Source: CBDDBX01 sp965225955 (GTDB lineage: Bacteria > Acidobacteriota > Aminicenantia > UBA2199). Taken from it: 64,000 nt of DNA. The notes below the pieces were generated by a model that saw only the letters and a program-made list of their open reading frames with translations, was not told the DNA's origin and ran no database searches. The DNA lies in assembly GCA_965225955.1 (NCBI GenBank), contig CBDDBX010000014.1:1-64000 (forward strand). The letters are read 5' to 3'. A program made the position numbers and the translations under genes. The first letter of the stretch is position 1. Every line of letters begins with the position of its first letter. Below are positions 16,301 through 25,442 of the stretch, one piece after another.

Positions 16301-17497
16301 ATGGAAAGGTTATCTTTTGATGAGGCACGAAAGTTAGTTTTATTGAGCCAGAAACTCCCTCCTGTTAAGGGTAAAGGCAGTACTGTTGCAGCGACTCTTG
16401 CTGCTATTGAGCATCTTGGTTATATCCAGATAGATACTATCTCTGTAATCCAGAGGGCTCACCACCACACTTTATGGAACCGTAATCCCCGCTATAAACT
16501 AAACCATATTGATAAGCTAATCAGAGATAAGAGGATCTTTGAATACTGGTCCCATGCTGCTGCATATCTACCGATGAGAGATTTTCGCTACAGCCTGCCC
16601 CGTAAATATGATATGAAAAACGGTAACCAGAAACACTGGTATACTCCTGATAAAACTATGATGAAAGAGGTACTGAGACGGATTGAATCTGAAGGTCCTC
16701 TTATGGCAAAGGATTTTGATCATGGGGGAGTAAAAACCGGGGAGTGGAGGAGCAAACCTGCTAAACAGGCACTGGAGTATCTATTTATGCAGGGAGATCT
16801 GATGATTCCCTACAGAGTAAACTTCCATAAGGTTTATGATCTTACTGAAAGAGCTATTCCTGAAGGTATTAATACAAAGCTCCCAACATCTGAGGAGTAC
16901 GCGGAGTTTTTGATAATAAGGTATCTGGAAGCTAACGGCCTTGCTCAGGTTTCAGAAATCTCATATTTACTGAAAAATATTAAATCATCAATCTCTTCAG
17001 TTGCCCGGGGAATGGTTGAAAATGGAGATCTTGTTGAGGTGGGGGTAGGAGATAATAACTACTATATGCTCCCTTCTTCACTGGAACTTCTGGATAGACC
17101 TTTAAGCCGTAGCAAGCTTAAAATACTATCTCCTTTTGATAATCTTCTGATTCAGAGAAAAAGAATGGAAGATCTCTTTGGTTTTGATTACCAGATTGAG
17201 TGCTATCTGCCTGAAGCAAAGCGACAGTATGGCTACTTTTCACTTCCTCTTTTGTGGAATGGAAGACTTGTTGCCCGAATGGATTGTAAAGCTGATAGAA
17301 AAAGCGGAGTTCTCTATATTAATCATCTGGCAGTTGAATCCTGGTTGAGGAAAACTGATGGATTCATTCAGGCTCTGTTAAAAGAGATTACATCTTTTAT
17401 GGAATTTAATAGTTGTTCAGATATAACACTTCATAAAACAACTCCTCCTGGTTTTACATCACTACTTCAGGAAGGAATAGATAGTCAGGTGGTCTGA
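16301..17497 (+). CDS. ycaQ: YcaQ/AlkZ-family winged-helix DNA glycosylase (interstrand crosslink repair type)
   Basis: 398 residues, three winged-helix domains as in the family. The catalytic QxD motif is in HLGYIQIDTISVIQRAHHHT, followed by LWNRNPRYK and the typical FEYWSHAAAYLPMRDFRY. Later parts ILSPFDNLLIQRKRMEDLFGF and YGYFSLPLLWNGRLVARMD also match. YcaQ unhooks nitrogen-mustard crosslinks and AlkZ removes azinomycin adducts. ATG at 16301 is preferred; a GTG precedes it at 16298. No clear ribosome site is seen. Its end overlaps the convergent TetR gene by 13 bp. It may belong with the alkylation-repair genes at 57513-59477, far away in this window. Confidence 0.9.
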   Translation: MERLSFDEARKLVLLSQKLPPVKGKGSTVAATLAAIEHLGYIQIDTISVIQRAHHHTLWNRNPRYKLNHIDKLIRDKRIFEYWSHAAAYLPMRDFRYSLPRKYDMKNGNQKHWYTPDKTMMKEVLRRIESEGPLMAKDFDHGGVKTGEWRSKPAKQALEYLFMQGDLMIPYRVNFHKVYDLTERAIPEGINTKLPTSEEYAEFLIIRYLEANGLAQVSEISYLLKNIKSSISSVARGMVENGDLVEVGVGDNNYYMLPSSLELLDRPLSRSKLKILSPFDNLLIQRKRMEDLFGFDYQIECYLPEAKRQYGYFSLPLLWNGRLVARMDCKADRKSGVLYINHLAVESWLRKTDGFIQALLKEITSFMEFNSCSDITLHKTTPPGFTSLLQEGIDSQVV

Positions 17498-18081
17498 GAA
17501 TCTGTATCTTCAGTGATGGTAACCATCATCTGTGTTAAATGATCAATAACTCTATCTCTGTCTATATTGAAAGATGAAGATGCAACTGAGTAACCTTCAG
17601 TAAAACTTATTATTAAGCCGGCAATTAATCTGCTGTTTTTTATTCTGAAAGAGTTGAAAAGAGCTGAATATCTTTCTGATATTTCTGCATAATAGTTCTC
17701 AAGAAAAGCTTTTATAGAGGGATTGCGACTTGAGATAGCCTGAAATTCACGGAAAATAGTTCTGAGTTCTGTTAATTCCCTGTTATCAACCATTCCAAGT
17801 TTGATTATGCTGTGTATTAACTCCCTGTGAGTGGAATAGGTATTGTTGTTTAAATGTTCTTCTATAACCTTTTCACAATTTCCCAGACAATGGCTAACCA
17901 TACCCCTTAAGAGCTCATCTCTGTTTTTAAAGTAGTACTGAACATTACTTAGAGTTATATTGCAGTGAGAAGCTACCTGCCTCATTGTCAGGCCGTTAGC
18001 TCCTTTATCTCTCAGAATATTCAGGGCAGTGTTAAGTATGGAGTCTATTCGCTCCTGTTTTTTCGGATTTTCAGTTTTCAC
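17485..18081 (-). CDS. TetR/AcrR family transcriptional regulator
   Basis: 198 residues from a GTG at 18081. Helix-turn-helix: RIDSILNTALNILRDKGANG, LTMRQVASHCNITLSNVQYYFKNRDELL. The ligand half has no recognisable feature beyond the TetR pattern. A promoter TTGACT-16-TAATAT can be read on the minus strand near 18110-18140. It is convergent with ycaQ and divergent from the hybrid kinase; its target is not evident. Confidence 0.88.
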   Translation of the reverse strand: MKTENPKKQERIDSILNTALNILRDKGANGLTMRQVASHCNITLSNVQYYFKNRDELLRGMVSHCLGNCEKVIEEHLNNNTYSTHRELIHSIIKLGMVDNRELTELRTIFREFQAISSRNPSIKAFLENYYAEISERYSALFNSFRIKNSRLIAGLIISFTEGYSVASSSFNIDRDRVIDHLTQMMVTITEDTDSQTT

Positions 18082-18278
18082 AAAGATTCTCTCTTATAAA
18101 AAATTGATGGGTCATATTAGCAAAGATACTCCAAAAGTCAAGTTTGTTCAAATATAACAATCAGGTGGCAAAATCATTGATTCACGTAAAGAGATAGTGA
18201 AAAAAAATCTAAAAATGTGAAAGAGAAATTATACAGATATACTTATATTAATAAGAATCACAGGGAGAAGGTTTTAGT

Positions 18279-18350
18279 ATGAATCTGAAATTGATAATTT
18301 ACTATATAAACAGTTCAGAAGACTATATCAGGGAGCCTTGCTATGAGTAG
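18279..18350 (+). CDS. Possible 23-codon leader ORF overlapping the kinase start
   Basis: ATG at 18279 with a good site (GGGAGAAGG) opens a 23-codon frame that ends in TAG at 18348-18350, five bases inside the kinase gene. Its product starts MNLKLIIYYI. The overlap would couple translation of the two frames. It may be a regulatory leader or chance. Confidence 0.35.
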   Translation: MNLKLIIYYINSSEDYIREPCYE

Positions 18351-21138
18351 TTATTCAATACTTATTACAGGGCTGATTACTCTGTTCGCAGTTTTTCTGT
18401 TAATAAGAAATCTGAAATTAAAGAAGCAACTGACAATAGAGAATAACAGGTTAGAAAATAGTACAGAAGAACTTGAGAAGAATCAGAAACTTTTTAGTGA
18501 TGTTCTGGATGCAATTCCTGAAATGGTATGGTTGAAGGATGGGGATGGTAACTATCTCATGTGTAACCGGGCACTTGCAAATCTTGCCAATTCTGATCCC
18601 GCAAATATAATCGGTGGCACAGATTACGATATTTTCACGAAAGATAAGGCTGACTCTTACAGAGAGCACGATTTAAAGGCAATCGCTAGTGGAAAAACCA
18701 CAATTAATGAAGAGTCTGCAGATTACGAGCATGAGGGGTATAGTATATGGATAGAAACCAGTAAGACTCCTATGTATGATAAACATGGTGATTTAATAGG
18801 AGTTCTGGGAATAGGAAGAGATATTGTAACAACAAAAGTTGCTATCCGGGAGAGCCGGGAGAATCAGCAGTTTTTAAATCTTGTAATGGACAGAAGCCCG
18901 GTACCAATGCTGATATGCAGTCCTAATGGCACAGCTCTCAGAGCCAATAACGCATTTTATAAGATTCTGAATCTGACTGTTGGACAGGCTATCGGAAAGT
19001 ATAATCTTCTTAGGGATGAGAATCTCAAATCTGAAGGAATAGATGAAAAAATAAAACAGGTTCTGTATCAGAAACAGCCTGTTAATTTTGAACTCTTATG
19101 GAGACCTGAGCTGGTAAAGGGAGTAGGCTCTGCTGTAAAAAACCTTATCTACCTGGATGTTTCTATATTTCCTCTGCTGAATAATAAAGAGGAGATAACC
19201 CATATTGTTGCTCAGGCTGTAGATATTACAGAGAGAAAGCAGACTGTAAAGAACCTGAGAGAGAGTGAAGAGAGATATCGTGCTGTTGCTGAAGATATGC
19301 CGGTATTAATATGCAGATTTCTTCCGGGAGGAGAAATTACATATGTTAATGATGCCTACTGCAGCTATTTTAATAAGAGAGCCGAAGATCTTCTGGGAGT
19401 TTCCTTTCTTTCACTTATACCTGACGATGAACATGATGCAGTTAAGAAAAACCTGAAATCTCTTACTATTGATTCACCTACTCTGGTAATGGAGCATAAA
19501 GTTTATGGAAAAGATGGGGAAATAAGGTGGCAGAGATGGACAGACAGAGCACTGTTTGGAACAGGTAATAAGATTGTTGCCTATCAGTCAATAGGAGAAG
19601 ATATTACAGAGCGTAAAGCCGCAGATGCAGACAGAGAACGCCTGATGCTGGCTATAGGGCAGGCAGCAGAAGTTATTATGATAACCGGTATAGAGGGAGC
19701 TATAGAATATGTAAACCCGGCATTTGAGAATATAACCGGTTATACCCGTGAAGAGGTTATAGGAAAGAATCCCCGTATTCTTAAAAGTAACGAACATGAT
19801 GAAGAGTTTTACCATCAAATGTGGAGTAAGCTCACAAAAGGGGAAGTCTGGAGTGGACGTTTTGTTAATAAGAATAAAAACGGCTCTCTTTTTACTGAGG
19901 AAGCCATTATATCACCGGTACTTGATGAAAAAGGCTCTATCGTTAATTATGTAGCAGTTAAAAGGGATATTACCAATGAGCTGGTACTGGAGTCTCAGTT
20001 ACGTCAGTCCCAGAAGATGGAAGCTGTAGGGCGTCTTGCAGGAGGAGTAGCTCACGATTTCAATAATATGCTTGGAGTCATTCTGGGACATGTGGATATG
20101 ATTCTTGATCAGATAGATCCGGCGCAGTCTTTCTACTCAGACCTGGATGAGATTCAGAAAGCAGCAATGAGATCTGCAGATCTGACCAGGCAGCTTCTGG
20201 CATATGCCCGTAAACAGACAGTTATGCCAAAAGTGATTAACCTCAACAGAACAGTTGTTGGAATGACCAGAATGCTTCAACGGCTGATTGGAGAAGATAT
20301 AGAGTTGATATGGTTGCCTGGCGAGAAATTATGGCCTGTCAGAATTGATCCAGGCCAGATAGATCAGATACTTGCCAATCTCTGTGTTAATGGCAGAGAT
20401 GCAATAGAGAATGTTGGTAAAGTTACTGTAGAAACATCTAATACCGTTCTTGATGAAGAGTATTGTGAGAATAGTCCGGGATTTGTACCAGGAGAATATG
20501 TGATGCTGGCTGTGAGTGACGATGGCTGCGGAATAGAACCTGAAACCCTTGATAATGTTTTTGAACCCTTCTTTACAACCAAGGACTCCGGTGAAGGAAC
20601 AGGTCTTGGACTGGCAACAGTCTATGGAGCAGTGAAACAGAATAATGGTTTTATTAATGTCTACAGCGAACCTGAACAGGGTACAACTTTCAGAATATAT
20701 CTTCCACGATATGTTGCAGAAGGAGATCCCCTGCCTGAAAGGAAAAAGAGTATTATTACAGGAGGGAAGTGTGAAACCATTCTTCTGGTAGAAGATGAAC
20801 CGGCTATCTTAAAACTGGTATCACGAATGCTGAGAAAAAATGGTTATAAAGTACTATCTGCCGGAACACCTGATAAAGCAATTAATCTTGCCAGAGCTAC
20901 GGATAGAGACATAGATCTCCTTATGACTGATGTTATTATGCCTGGAATGAATGGACGGGATCTGGCTGAGGAGATTAAAAAAATCTACCCCGATCTCAAA
21001 TGCCTCTTTATGTCAGGTTATACTGCCAATGTTATAGCTCATCACGGTGTGCTGGATGAAGGAGTTAATTTTATGCAGAAACCATTCTCAGCAGTAGAAC
21101 TCTCAATAAAGATCCGGGAAGCTCTGGAAGAAGATTAA
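18343..21138 (+). CDS. Hybrid sensor histidine kinase with four PAS domains and receiver
   Basis: 931 residues. One N-terminal membrane helix (about 6-23) and a short coiled coil lead into PAS domains at roughly 50-165, 170-300, 310-425 and 430-555, the first three with PAC-like ends (GIGRDI, DITERK, GEDITERK). The histidine-kinase core has phospho-His571 in GGVAHDFNNMLGVILGH, N-box LCVNGRDAIENVG, and ATP boxes SDDGCGIEPE and TGLGLATVYG. A receiver at about 812-931 has Asp863 in LLMTDVIMPGMNG. No periplasmic sensor domain is present, so signals are probably cytosolic. No cognate output gene is adjacent. Confidence 0.93.
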   Translation: MSSYSILITGLITLFAVFLLIRNLKLKKQLTIENNRLENSTEELEKNQKLFSDVLDAIPEMVWLKDGDGNYLMCNRALANLANSDPANIIGGTDYDIFTKDKADSYREHDLKAIASGKTTINEESADYEHEGYSIWIETSKTPMYDKHGDLIGVLGIGRDIVTTKVAIRESRENQQFLNLVMDRSPVPMLICSPNGTALRANNAFYKILNLTVGQAIGKYNLLRDENLKSEGIDEKIKQVLYQKQPVNFELLWRPELVKGVGSAVKNLIYLDVSIFPLLNNKEEITHIVAQAVDITERKQTVKNLRESEERYRAVAEDMPVLICRFLPGGEITYVNDAYCSYFNKRAEDLLGVSFLSLIPDDEHDAVKKNLKSLTIDSPTLVMEHKVYGKDGEIRWQRWTDRALFGTGNKIVAYQSIGEDITERKAADADRERLMLAIGQAAEVIMITGIEGAIEYVNPAFENITGYTREEVIGKNPRILKSNEHDEEFYHQMWSKLTKGEVWSGRFVNKNKNGSLFTEEAIISPVLDEKGSIVNYVAVKRDITNELVLESQLRQSQKMEAVGRLAGGVAHDFNNMLGVILGHVDMILDQIDPAQSFYSDLDEIQKAAMRSADLTRQLLAYARKQTVMPKVINLNRTVVGMTRMLQRLIGEDIELIWLPGEKLWPVRIDPGQIDQILANLCVNGRDAIENVGKVTVETSNTVLDEEYCENSPGFVPGEYVMLAVSDDGCGIEPETLDNVFEPFFTTKDSGEGTGLGLATVYGAVKQNNGFINVYSEPEQGTTFRIYLPRYVAEGDPLPERKKSIITGGKCETILLVEDEPAILKLVSRMLRKNGYKVLSAGTPDKAINLARATDRDIDLLMTDVIMPGMNGRDLAEEIKKIYPDLKCLFMSGYTANVIAHHGVLDEGVNFMQKPFSAVELSIKIREALEED

Positions 21139-21575
21139 AGCTGTTTAAGTCTATGCCTCAATTCCATAAGAAGTTTTCCCAGATTATTCTGCCCTGTACC
21201 ATCACCTCCATCTCCCCAGTAACTGTCTTTAGGAGTGTGTTCCACCAGAATAGCACTGTCAGTTGAAAGTAAAAGTTTCTTTAAATCAGGATGTTGCGTA
21301 TATTTAGCAGTCAAAGCTCTCTTCATTACTTCGATTTTCACTGTTTTCCAGTCAGCTCTCATTGCAAACTCTCTTGAGCGTCCCATCTGAATTGCTTCTC
21401 TTACAGGTTCAGTGGCTCTTATGCTCTCTCTATAATCTTTGTCAGTGAACTTTTCTGCCTGATAGTAGTGCTCAACAGTAGGCCATAACTCTCCATCAAT
21501 TTCAACTGGAAAAGAGGCAAGGTTGGAAAACTCACCATATTCAGCATTCATATCAAAAAACCTGATTACACTCAT
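21135..21575 (-). CDS. NADAR-family (YbiA-like) N-glycosidase
   Basis: 146 residues, the full length of a NADAR domain. Signs are IRFFDMNAEYGEFSNLASFP, PTVEHYYQAEKF, EAIQMGRSREFAMRADW and the end YWGDGGDGTGQNNLGKLLMELR. YbiA hydrolyses riboflavin intermediates that are prone to damage; other NADAR proteins cleave ADP-ribose from nucleobases. Its stop overlaps the kinase gene tail by 4 bp, convergent. Confidence 0.92.
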   Translation of the reverse strand: MSVIRFFDMNAEYGEFSNLASFPVEIDGELWPTVEHYYQAEKFTDKDYRESIRATEPVREAIQMGRSREFAMRADWKTVKIEVMKRALTAKYTQHPDLKKLLLSTDSAILVEHTPKDSYWGDGGDGTGQNNLGKLLMELRHRLKQL

Positions 21576-21757
21576 CGCCGGACCTCATTCTGAACTTAAT
21601 AAGGGCTATTATACTAAAAGCAGTTTCTGTATCAAAGCATAAGGTAAAGAACTTTATAAAATGAAACATCAGCAAAGTAGGACTGTTTCATGGTAAAATA
21701 GCTACTCTGATCTTAATGAAATGGGAAAGGATGTATTTAAGTTGTTGGAGGTAGATT

Positions 21758-22732
21758 GTGTTAATTCCATTGATTGCATTAATAGCAGGACTCATACTAC
21801 TCGTATGGAGTGCAGATCGATTTGTTGATGGAGCTGCTTCTGTTGCTGCATATTTAGGAATGCCTCCAATGCTCATTGGAATGGTAATTGTTGGATTCGG
21901 AACTTCTGCACCTGAAATGGTGGTATCAACTCTGGCAGCTTTTCAGGGAAATCCGGGAATAGCACTGGGTAATGCCTATGGCTCAAATATAGCCAATATT
22001 GCACTCATTCTGGGGGTAACCTCAATAATCAGTCCCATCTATGTAAAATCAGGTGTATTAAGAAAAGAACTACCTGTACTGTTAACTATAACAGCTCTCT
22101 CATCATTCCTGCTGGCAGATTTTTCTATATCTTTTATAGACGCAGCAGTACTGCTTATTCTATTCTCTGCTATTATGAGCTGGACAATAATAACAGGTTT
22201 GAAAAATAAGAATAAACTACCTGCAGAAAAAATAGATGAAGATAAAAAAACAGAAAAAACACCACTGAAAATGTCACTCATCTGGCTAATCGCAGGTTTC
22301 ATACTTCTGGTAGTTAGTTCCAGATTACTAGTATGGGGAGCAGTTAAAATAGCATTATCCTTCGGAGTAAGTGACATAATAATAGGCCTGACAATAGTAG
22401 CAATAGGAACCTCCCTTCCAGAACTCGCATCATCAGTAATAGCTGCAAGAAAAGGAGAACATGAACTTGCTCTCGGTAACGTACTCGGTTCAAACATATT
22501 CAATACCCTTGGAGTAGTAGGACTTGCAGGAATAATAAAACCCTTTGCCGTTGAAGCATCAATAATGTATCGGGATATGATGACCATGGGAGCCCTCACA
22601 CTATCACTTTTCATCATATGTTACGGATTCAGAGGGAGACCGGGGCGTATAAACCGTTTTGAAGGAGCATTTTTACTGATAACCTATATCTCCTACACAT
22701 CTTATCTAGCTTACATAATGATAAAATCTTAA
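21758..22732 (+). CDS. Calcium/sodium antiporter, CaCA family (YrbG-like)
   Basis: 324 residues with GTG start at 21758 and the site TTGGAGG. About ten membrane helices in two inverted halves. The two alpha repeats are clear: GFGTSAPEMVVSTLAAFQGN with GNAYGSNIANI, and AIGTSLPELASSVIAARKGE with LGNVLGSNIFN. These bind the exchanged cations. The charged loop in the middle (KLPAEKIDEDKKTEKTPLK) is the usual cytosolic linker. MITE copy 1 begins 6 bp after its stop. Confidence 0.94.
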   Translation: MLIPLIALIAGLILLVWSADRFVDGAASVAAYLGMPPMLIGMVIVGFGTSAPEMVVSTLAAFQGNPGIALGNAYGSNIANIALILGVTSIISPIYVKSGVLRKELPVLLTITALSSFLLADFSISFIDAAVLLILFSAIMSWTIITGLKNKNKLPAEKIDEDKKTEKTPLKMSLIWLIAGFILLVVSSRLLVWGAVKIALSFGVSDIIIGLTIVAIGTSLPELASSVIAARKGEHELALGNVLGSNIFNTLGVVGLAGIIKPFAVEASIMYRDMMTMGALTLSLFIICYGFRGRPGRINRFEGAFLLITYISYTSYLAYIMIKS

Positions 22733-22737
22733 GTGTC

Positions 22738-22888
22738 GGGGACGGTACCTAAAAATATATAAAATTTTTCTCTCTGGTACTCCTTTATTACACAGGATTT
22801 TTGATTATAACCACTGCCAAAACCCTTCTATATTAGACTAAAAGCTCTTTTTATATCAAAAAATTATATATTTTTAGGTACCGTCCCT
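22738..22888. mobile_element. 151-bp MITE, copy 1
   Basis: Ends are inverted: GGGGACGGTACCTAAAAATA at the left and its complement at the right (ending GGTACCGTCCCT). The terminal repeats match over about 25 bp. The inside is nearly the same as copy 2 (23612-23762), including CAAAACCCTTCTATAT. It has no coding capacity. Copy 3 (59922-60073) shares only the ends. Confidence 0.85.
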
Positions 22889-22900
22889 CTGAAGTGTGAA

Positions 22901-22951
22901 TTGACTTTTTAGGTCTTGCGACCTATAATATTTTTGTTTGGTCGAGTGACC
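22901..22951 (+). promoter_or_regulatory. Promoter with two GGTC-N4-GACC operators
   Basis: TTGACT (22901-22906) and TATAAT (22924-22929), spacer 17 bp. Operator 1 (AGGTCTTGCGACCT, 22911-22924) lies in the spacer; operator 2 (GGTCGAGTGACC, 22940-22951) lies just after the -10. Their centres are 28 bp apart. Regulators of the HxlR type (QorR/YtfH) that control NmrA-like quinone reductases use comparable sites; no such regulator is in the window. Confidence 0.75.
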
Positions 22952-22971
22952 TAAAGATTGAAGGAGTAGAT

Positions 22972-23607
22972 ATGAAAAGAATTGCACTATTTGGAGGAAC
23001 TGGAAAAACCGGCCGTCTGTTTATGAGACTGGCATTAGAGGCAGGTTATAAAGTAGTTGCTTATGTCAGGAATCCGGCTAAACTGAATATAGATAATGAG
23101 AATCTGGAGATTGTCAAAGGTGAACTGGGTAACCTGAAGCAGGTAGAAGAGGTGGTTCGCAGAAGTGATTATGTTATAAGTTTTCTCGGGCCTCTGCCTA
23201 AAGATTCGGGTAGAGAGATTACAGAAGGTACAGCAGCTATTTTGAAAGCAATGGTGAAATATAATAAGAAGAGGGTTATTATTACTTCCACTTCAAGCGC
23301 AGTATCGTCAGAAGACAGATTCAGTATGAAGTTTAAACTTCTGATTATGTTTATAAAGAGGCTTCTACCCAATGTGTACAGGGATATAGTAAATACAGCA
23401 GAAATTGTAAAAAACTCTGAAACAGACTGGACTATTATAAGATTACCAATGCTTAACGATAGATCAGGTAACAGAAAAGTTAAATCAGGGTTTGTAGGAA
23501 AAAGAAAATTTACACTTAAATTATCCAGAGAAGATTTAGCCACGTTTGTTCTGGAGGAACTTGAGAACAGAGCCTGGACTCATAAAATGCCGTTTATAAG
23601 TAATTAG
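22972..23607 (+). CDS. NmrA-like NAD(P)-binding oxidoreductase
   Basis: 211 residues with a Rossmann start KRIALFGGTGKTGRLFMRLA, then YVISFLGPLP and the substrate loop TEGTAAILKAM. The mid part (RVIITSTSSAVSSEDRF) replaces the Tyr-x3-Lys of true SDRs, as in atypical SDR/NmrA quinone reductases. Ribosome site GAAGGAG. It is a single gene with its own doubly-operated promoter and is framed by two MITE copies. Confidence 0.87.
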   Translation: MKRIALFGGTGKTGRLFMRLALEAGYKVVAYVRNPAKLNIDNENLEIVKGELGNLKQVEEVVRRSDYVISFLGPLPKDSGREITEGTAAILKAMVKYNKKRVIITSTSSAVSSEDRFSMKFKLLIMFIKRLLPNVYRDIVNTAEIVKNSETDWTIIRLPMLNDRSGNRKVKSGFVGKRKFTLKLSREDLATFVLEELENRAWTHKMPFISN

Positions 23608-23611
23608 ATAT

Positions 23612-23762
23612 GGGGACGGTACCTAAAAATATATAAAATTTTTCTCCAGGGTGTTCCTTTATTACAAGGGTTTTCTGATTATAATCACTGTCAAAACCCT
23701 TCTATATTCAATTAAAAGATCTTTTAATATCAAAAAATTATATATTTTTAGGTACCGTCCCC
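23612..23762. mobile_element. 151-bp MITE, copy 2
   Basis: Starts GGGGACGGTACC 5 bp after the stop of the NmrA-like gene and ends GGTACCGTCCCC at 23762. The outer 20+ bp are inverted repeats and the interior matches copy 1. A short direct repeat (TCCCCGAAA, twice) follows, perhaps from the insertion or an older end. Confidence 0.87.
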
Positions 23763-23794
23763 GAAATCGTCCCCGAAATGAGACCCACGAACAA

Positions 23795-23822
23795 TTGACA
23801 AACGAATTTGTATGATTAGTAT
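23795..23822 (+). promoter_or_regulatory. Probable promoter of the 23854 gene
   Basis: TTGACA at 23795-23800 and TAGTAT at 23817-23822, spacer 16 bp. The inverted repeat ACAAACGAATTTGT overlaps the -35 end and could be an operator. Confidence 0.55.
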
Positions 23823-23853
23823 ATTGTATTGAAGAGTTTATAAAGGAGTTGCT

Positions 23854-24471
23854 ATGAATGTTGAGAAGCTTAAAGAGGCGGAACGTAATTTTCTTATGAG
23901 ATACCCTGGTGGATTCAGGGCGCCGGAGATGATGGAGATTGGGAAGAAACACAAAATGGATAAGATGGTTGCTTTTGCTCAGGAGCATTTTGCACTGGAG
24001 AGGTTTGATGATCCTGAGCAGGTGGTTACCAGAATGTCAGAGATTGTTACTAAGTCTTCAATGATTTCTCTTTTTGAAAAGCCTAAATTCAGGGATTATG
24101 TAAAGACTCTTACCAATATGGAGAAAAGTGCACTTGCTTTTGCTCTTAAGGAGTTGCTGCATGGTAGTCAGGAGGCTGGCTTTGAGGCTATGGTGGATAT
24201 TCTGGAGCAAGTGAAGATGGCAAAGTGGACTCTTATTACTATTTTTGGTGTCTACTACTATCCTGATAGAGAGATTTTTGTGAAGCCTACTACTACAAAG
24301 AGTGTGGTAGCTCAGTTTGAATTATCAGATATTGTATATAAACCTAAGCCTACTTATGAGTTTTATAAAAAGTACAGAGACTATATTCATGAGATGAAAG
24401 GCATTGTTTCAGAATCTCTTCAGCCTAATAATGCTGCATTTACGGGTTTTCTGATGATGTGTATTGAGTAA
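23854..24471 (+). CDS. Hypothetical protein, 205 residues
   Basis: I do not recognise this protein. It is soluble, mostly helical, with no signal peptide; ribosome site AAAGGAG. Pieces include RYPGGFRAPEMMEIGKKHKM near the start, a basic helix region, and FGVYYYPDREIFVKPTTTKS in the middle. The base composition is like its neighbours. It has its own promoter and is convergent with the next gene. A restriction- or metabolism-related role cannot be argued from context. Confidence 0.75.
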   Translation: MNVEKLKEAERNFLMRYPGGFRAPEMMEIGKKHKMDKMVAFAQEHFALERFDDPEQVVTRMSEIVTKSSMISLFEKPKFRDYVKTLTNMEKSALAFALKELLHGSQEAGFEAMVDILEQVKMAKWTLITIFGVYYYPDREIFVKPTTTKSVVAQFELSDIVYKPKPTYEFYKKYRDYIHEMKGIVSESLQPNNAAFTGFLMMCIE

Positions 24472-24481
24472 CTTCTCTCTA

Positions 24482-25312
24482 TTATCTGAAGAAGGTATTG
24501 GCTGAACTGTAATCCAGTTCGTGATTCAGCATGGTGCTGCAATTTCCTTTGTTGAAAGCATCTGCTGTCTCCATAAGAGTGCTGAATGTTGTTCTTACAG
24601 GAGCTGAACCGCTGCTTAATCTGTCTATTCCTATTGATTTCAGTTGATCAGTATCATTGAATGTCTGATGAACGAACAAATTTAACGGAATATCTATTGC
24701 TTTACGCAACTTGATTATTGTATCTCTGTCCAGGGCTCCGGGAATAAATATAGAATCTGCTCCACAGTTTTTTATAAGCTCTGCCCTTTTAATAGTCTCT
24801 TCAAACATGGCTGACGGGCTTGATATGTTCAGAAGATATATATCTGTTCTGGCATTTATGAAGAATGGTATTTTCAGTTTCTCTCTCAATTCAGAAATAG
24901 CTCTTAGCTTCTCTTCAAACTCTTTATCTGTATCAACTCTGTTTTCTGAGGGGTTGCCATCTTCAATGTTTATTCCTACAGCACCAGCTTCAATTATCAA
25001 CTCTATGTTTTTGAGTATATCTTCAGTTTTATTGCTATAGCCTCTTTCCACATCTACAGTCAGAGGTAAACTGGTTACTTTTGCGATCTCTTTTACAACT
25101 CTTACTATATGGGTAAATTCTATCTGCTCTCCGTCAGTATATCCCATTGAATATGCTATTCCTGCTGATGTTGTTCCAATTGCTTTAAAGCCTGACTTTT
25201 CAAACACTTTTGCACTTCCTCCGTTCCATGCATTGGGAAGAAGCAGAAGGTGCCTGTTGTGAAGGCTTCTGAAGTAGTTGGCTTTTTCTGTCTGCTTATC
25301 TGAGTTGTTCAT
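24482..25312 (-). CDS. Isocitrate lyase/PEP mutase superfamily protein
   Basis: 276 residues, one TIM barrel. Diagnostic stretches are LLLPNAWNGGSAKVFEKSGF, IGTTSAGIAYSMGYTDGE, PLTVDVERGYSN, AGAVGINIEDGNPS and FFINARTDIYL, matching the PEP mutase/methylisocitrate-lyase-like group. The isocitrate-lyase signature KKCGH is absent, which is usual for this subgroup. Likely a C-C or C-P lyase for a carboxylic acid; substrate unknown. ATG at 25312 with GGAGG. It is alone on the strand. Confidence 0.87.
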   Translation of the reverse strand: MNNSDKQTEKANYFRSLHNRHLLLLPNAWNGGSAKVFEKSGFKAIGTTSAGIAYSMGYTDGEQIEFTHIVRVVKEIAKVTSLPLTVDVERGYSNKTEDILKNIELIIEAGAVGINIEDGNPSENRVDTDKEFEEKLRAISELREKLKIPFFINARTDIYLLNISSPSAMFEETIKRAELIKNCGADSIFIPGALDRDTIIKLRKAIDIPLNLFVHQTFNDTDQLKSIGIDRLSSGSAPVRTTFSTLMETADAFNKGNCSTMLNHELDYSSANTFFR

Positions 25313-25407
25313 CTCTCCTCCATTAAGGCTAAATATAACTTAAGAAACATCTTTATTACCAGAACTATTCGGCAATCAGCTTTTTTTTCAGAAAAAAACT
25401 CTGAGGC

Positions 25408-25436
25408 TTGACTATGGGGTTTAGTTGCTATACACT
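25408..25436 (+). promoter_or_regulatory. Promoter of the MarR gene with operator-like site
   Basis: TTGACT (25408-25413) and TACACT (25431-25436), spacer 17 bp. The spacer contains GTTTAGTTGCTATAC (25419-25433), an imperfect version of the palindrome at 25920-25938. Transcription should begin near the GTG at 25443, so the mRNA may be leaderless. Confidence 0.65.
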
Positions 25437-25442
25437 TTGGGT

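Noticed and set aside
22738..23762. Two similar palindromic repeats as a CRISPR-like array
   Set aside because: Only two units, with a whole gene between them and no short regular spacers; they are MITEs.
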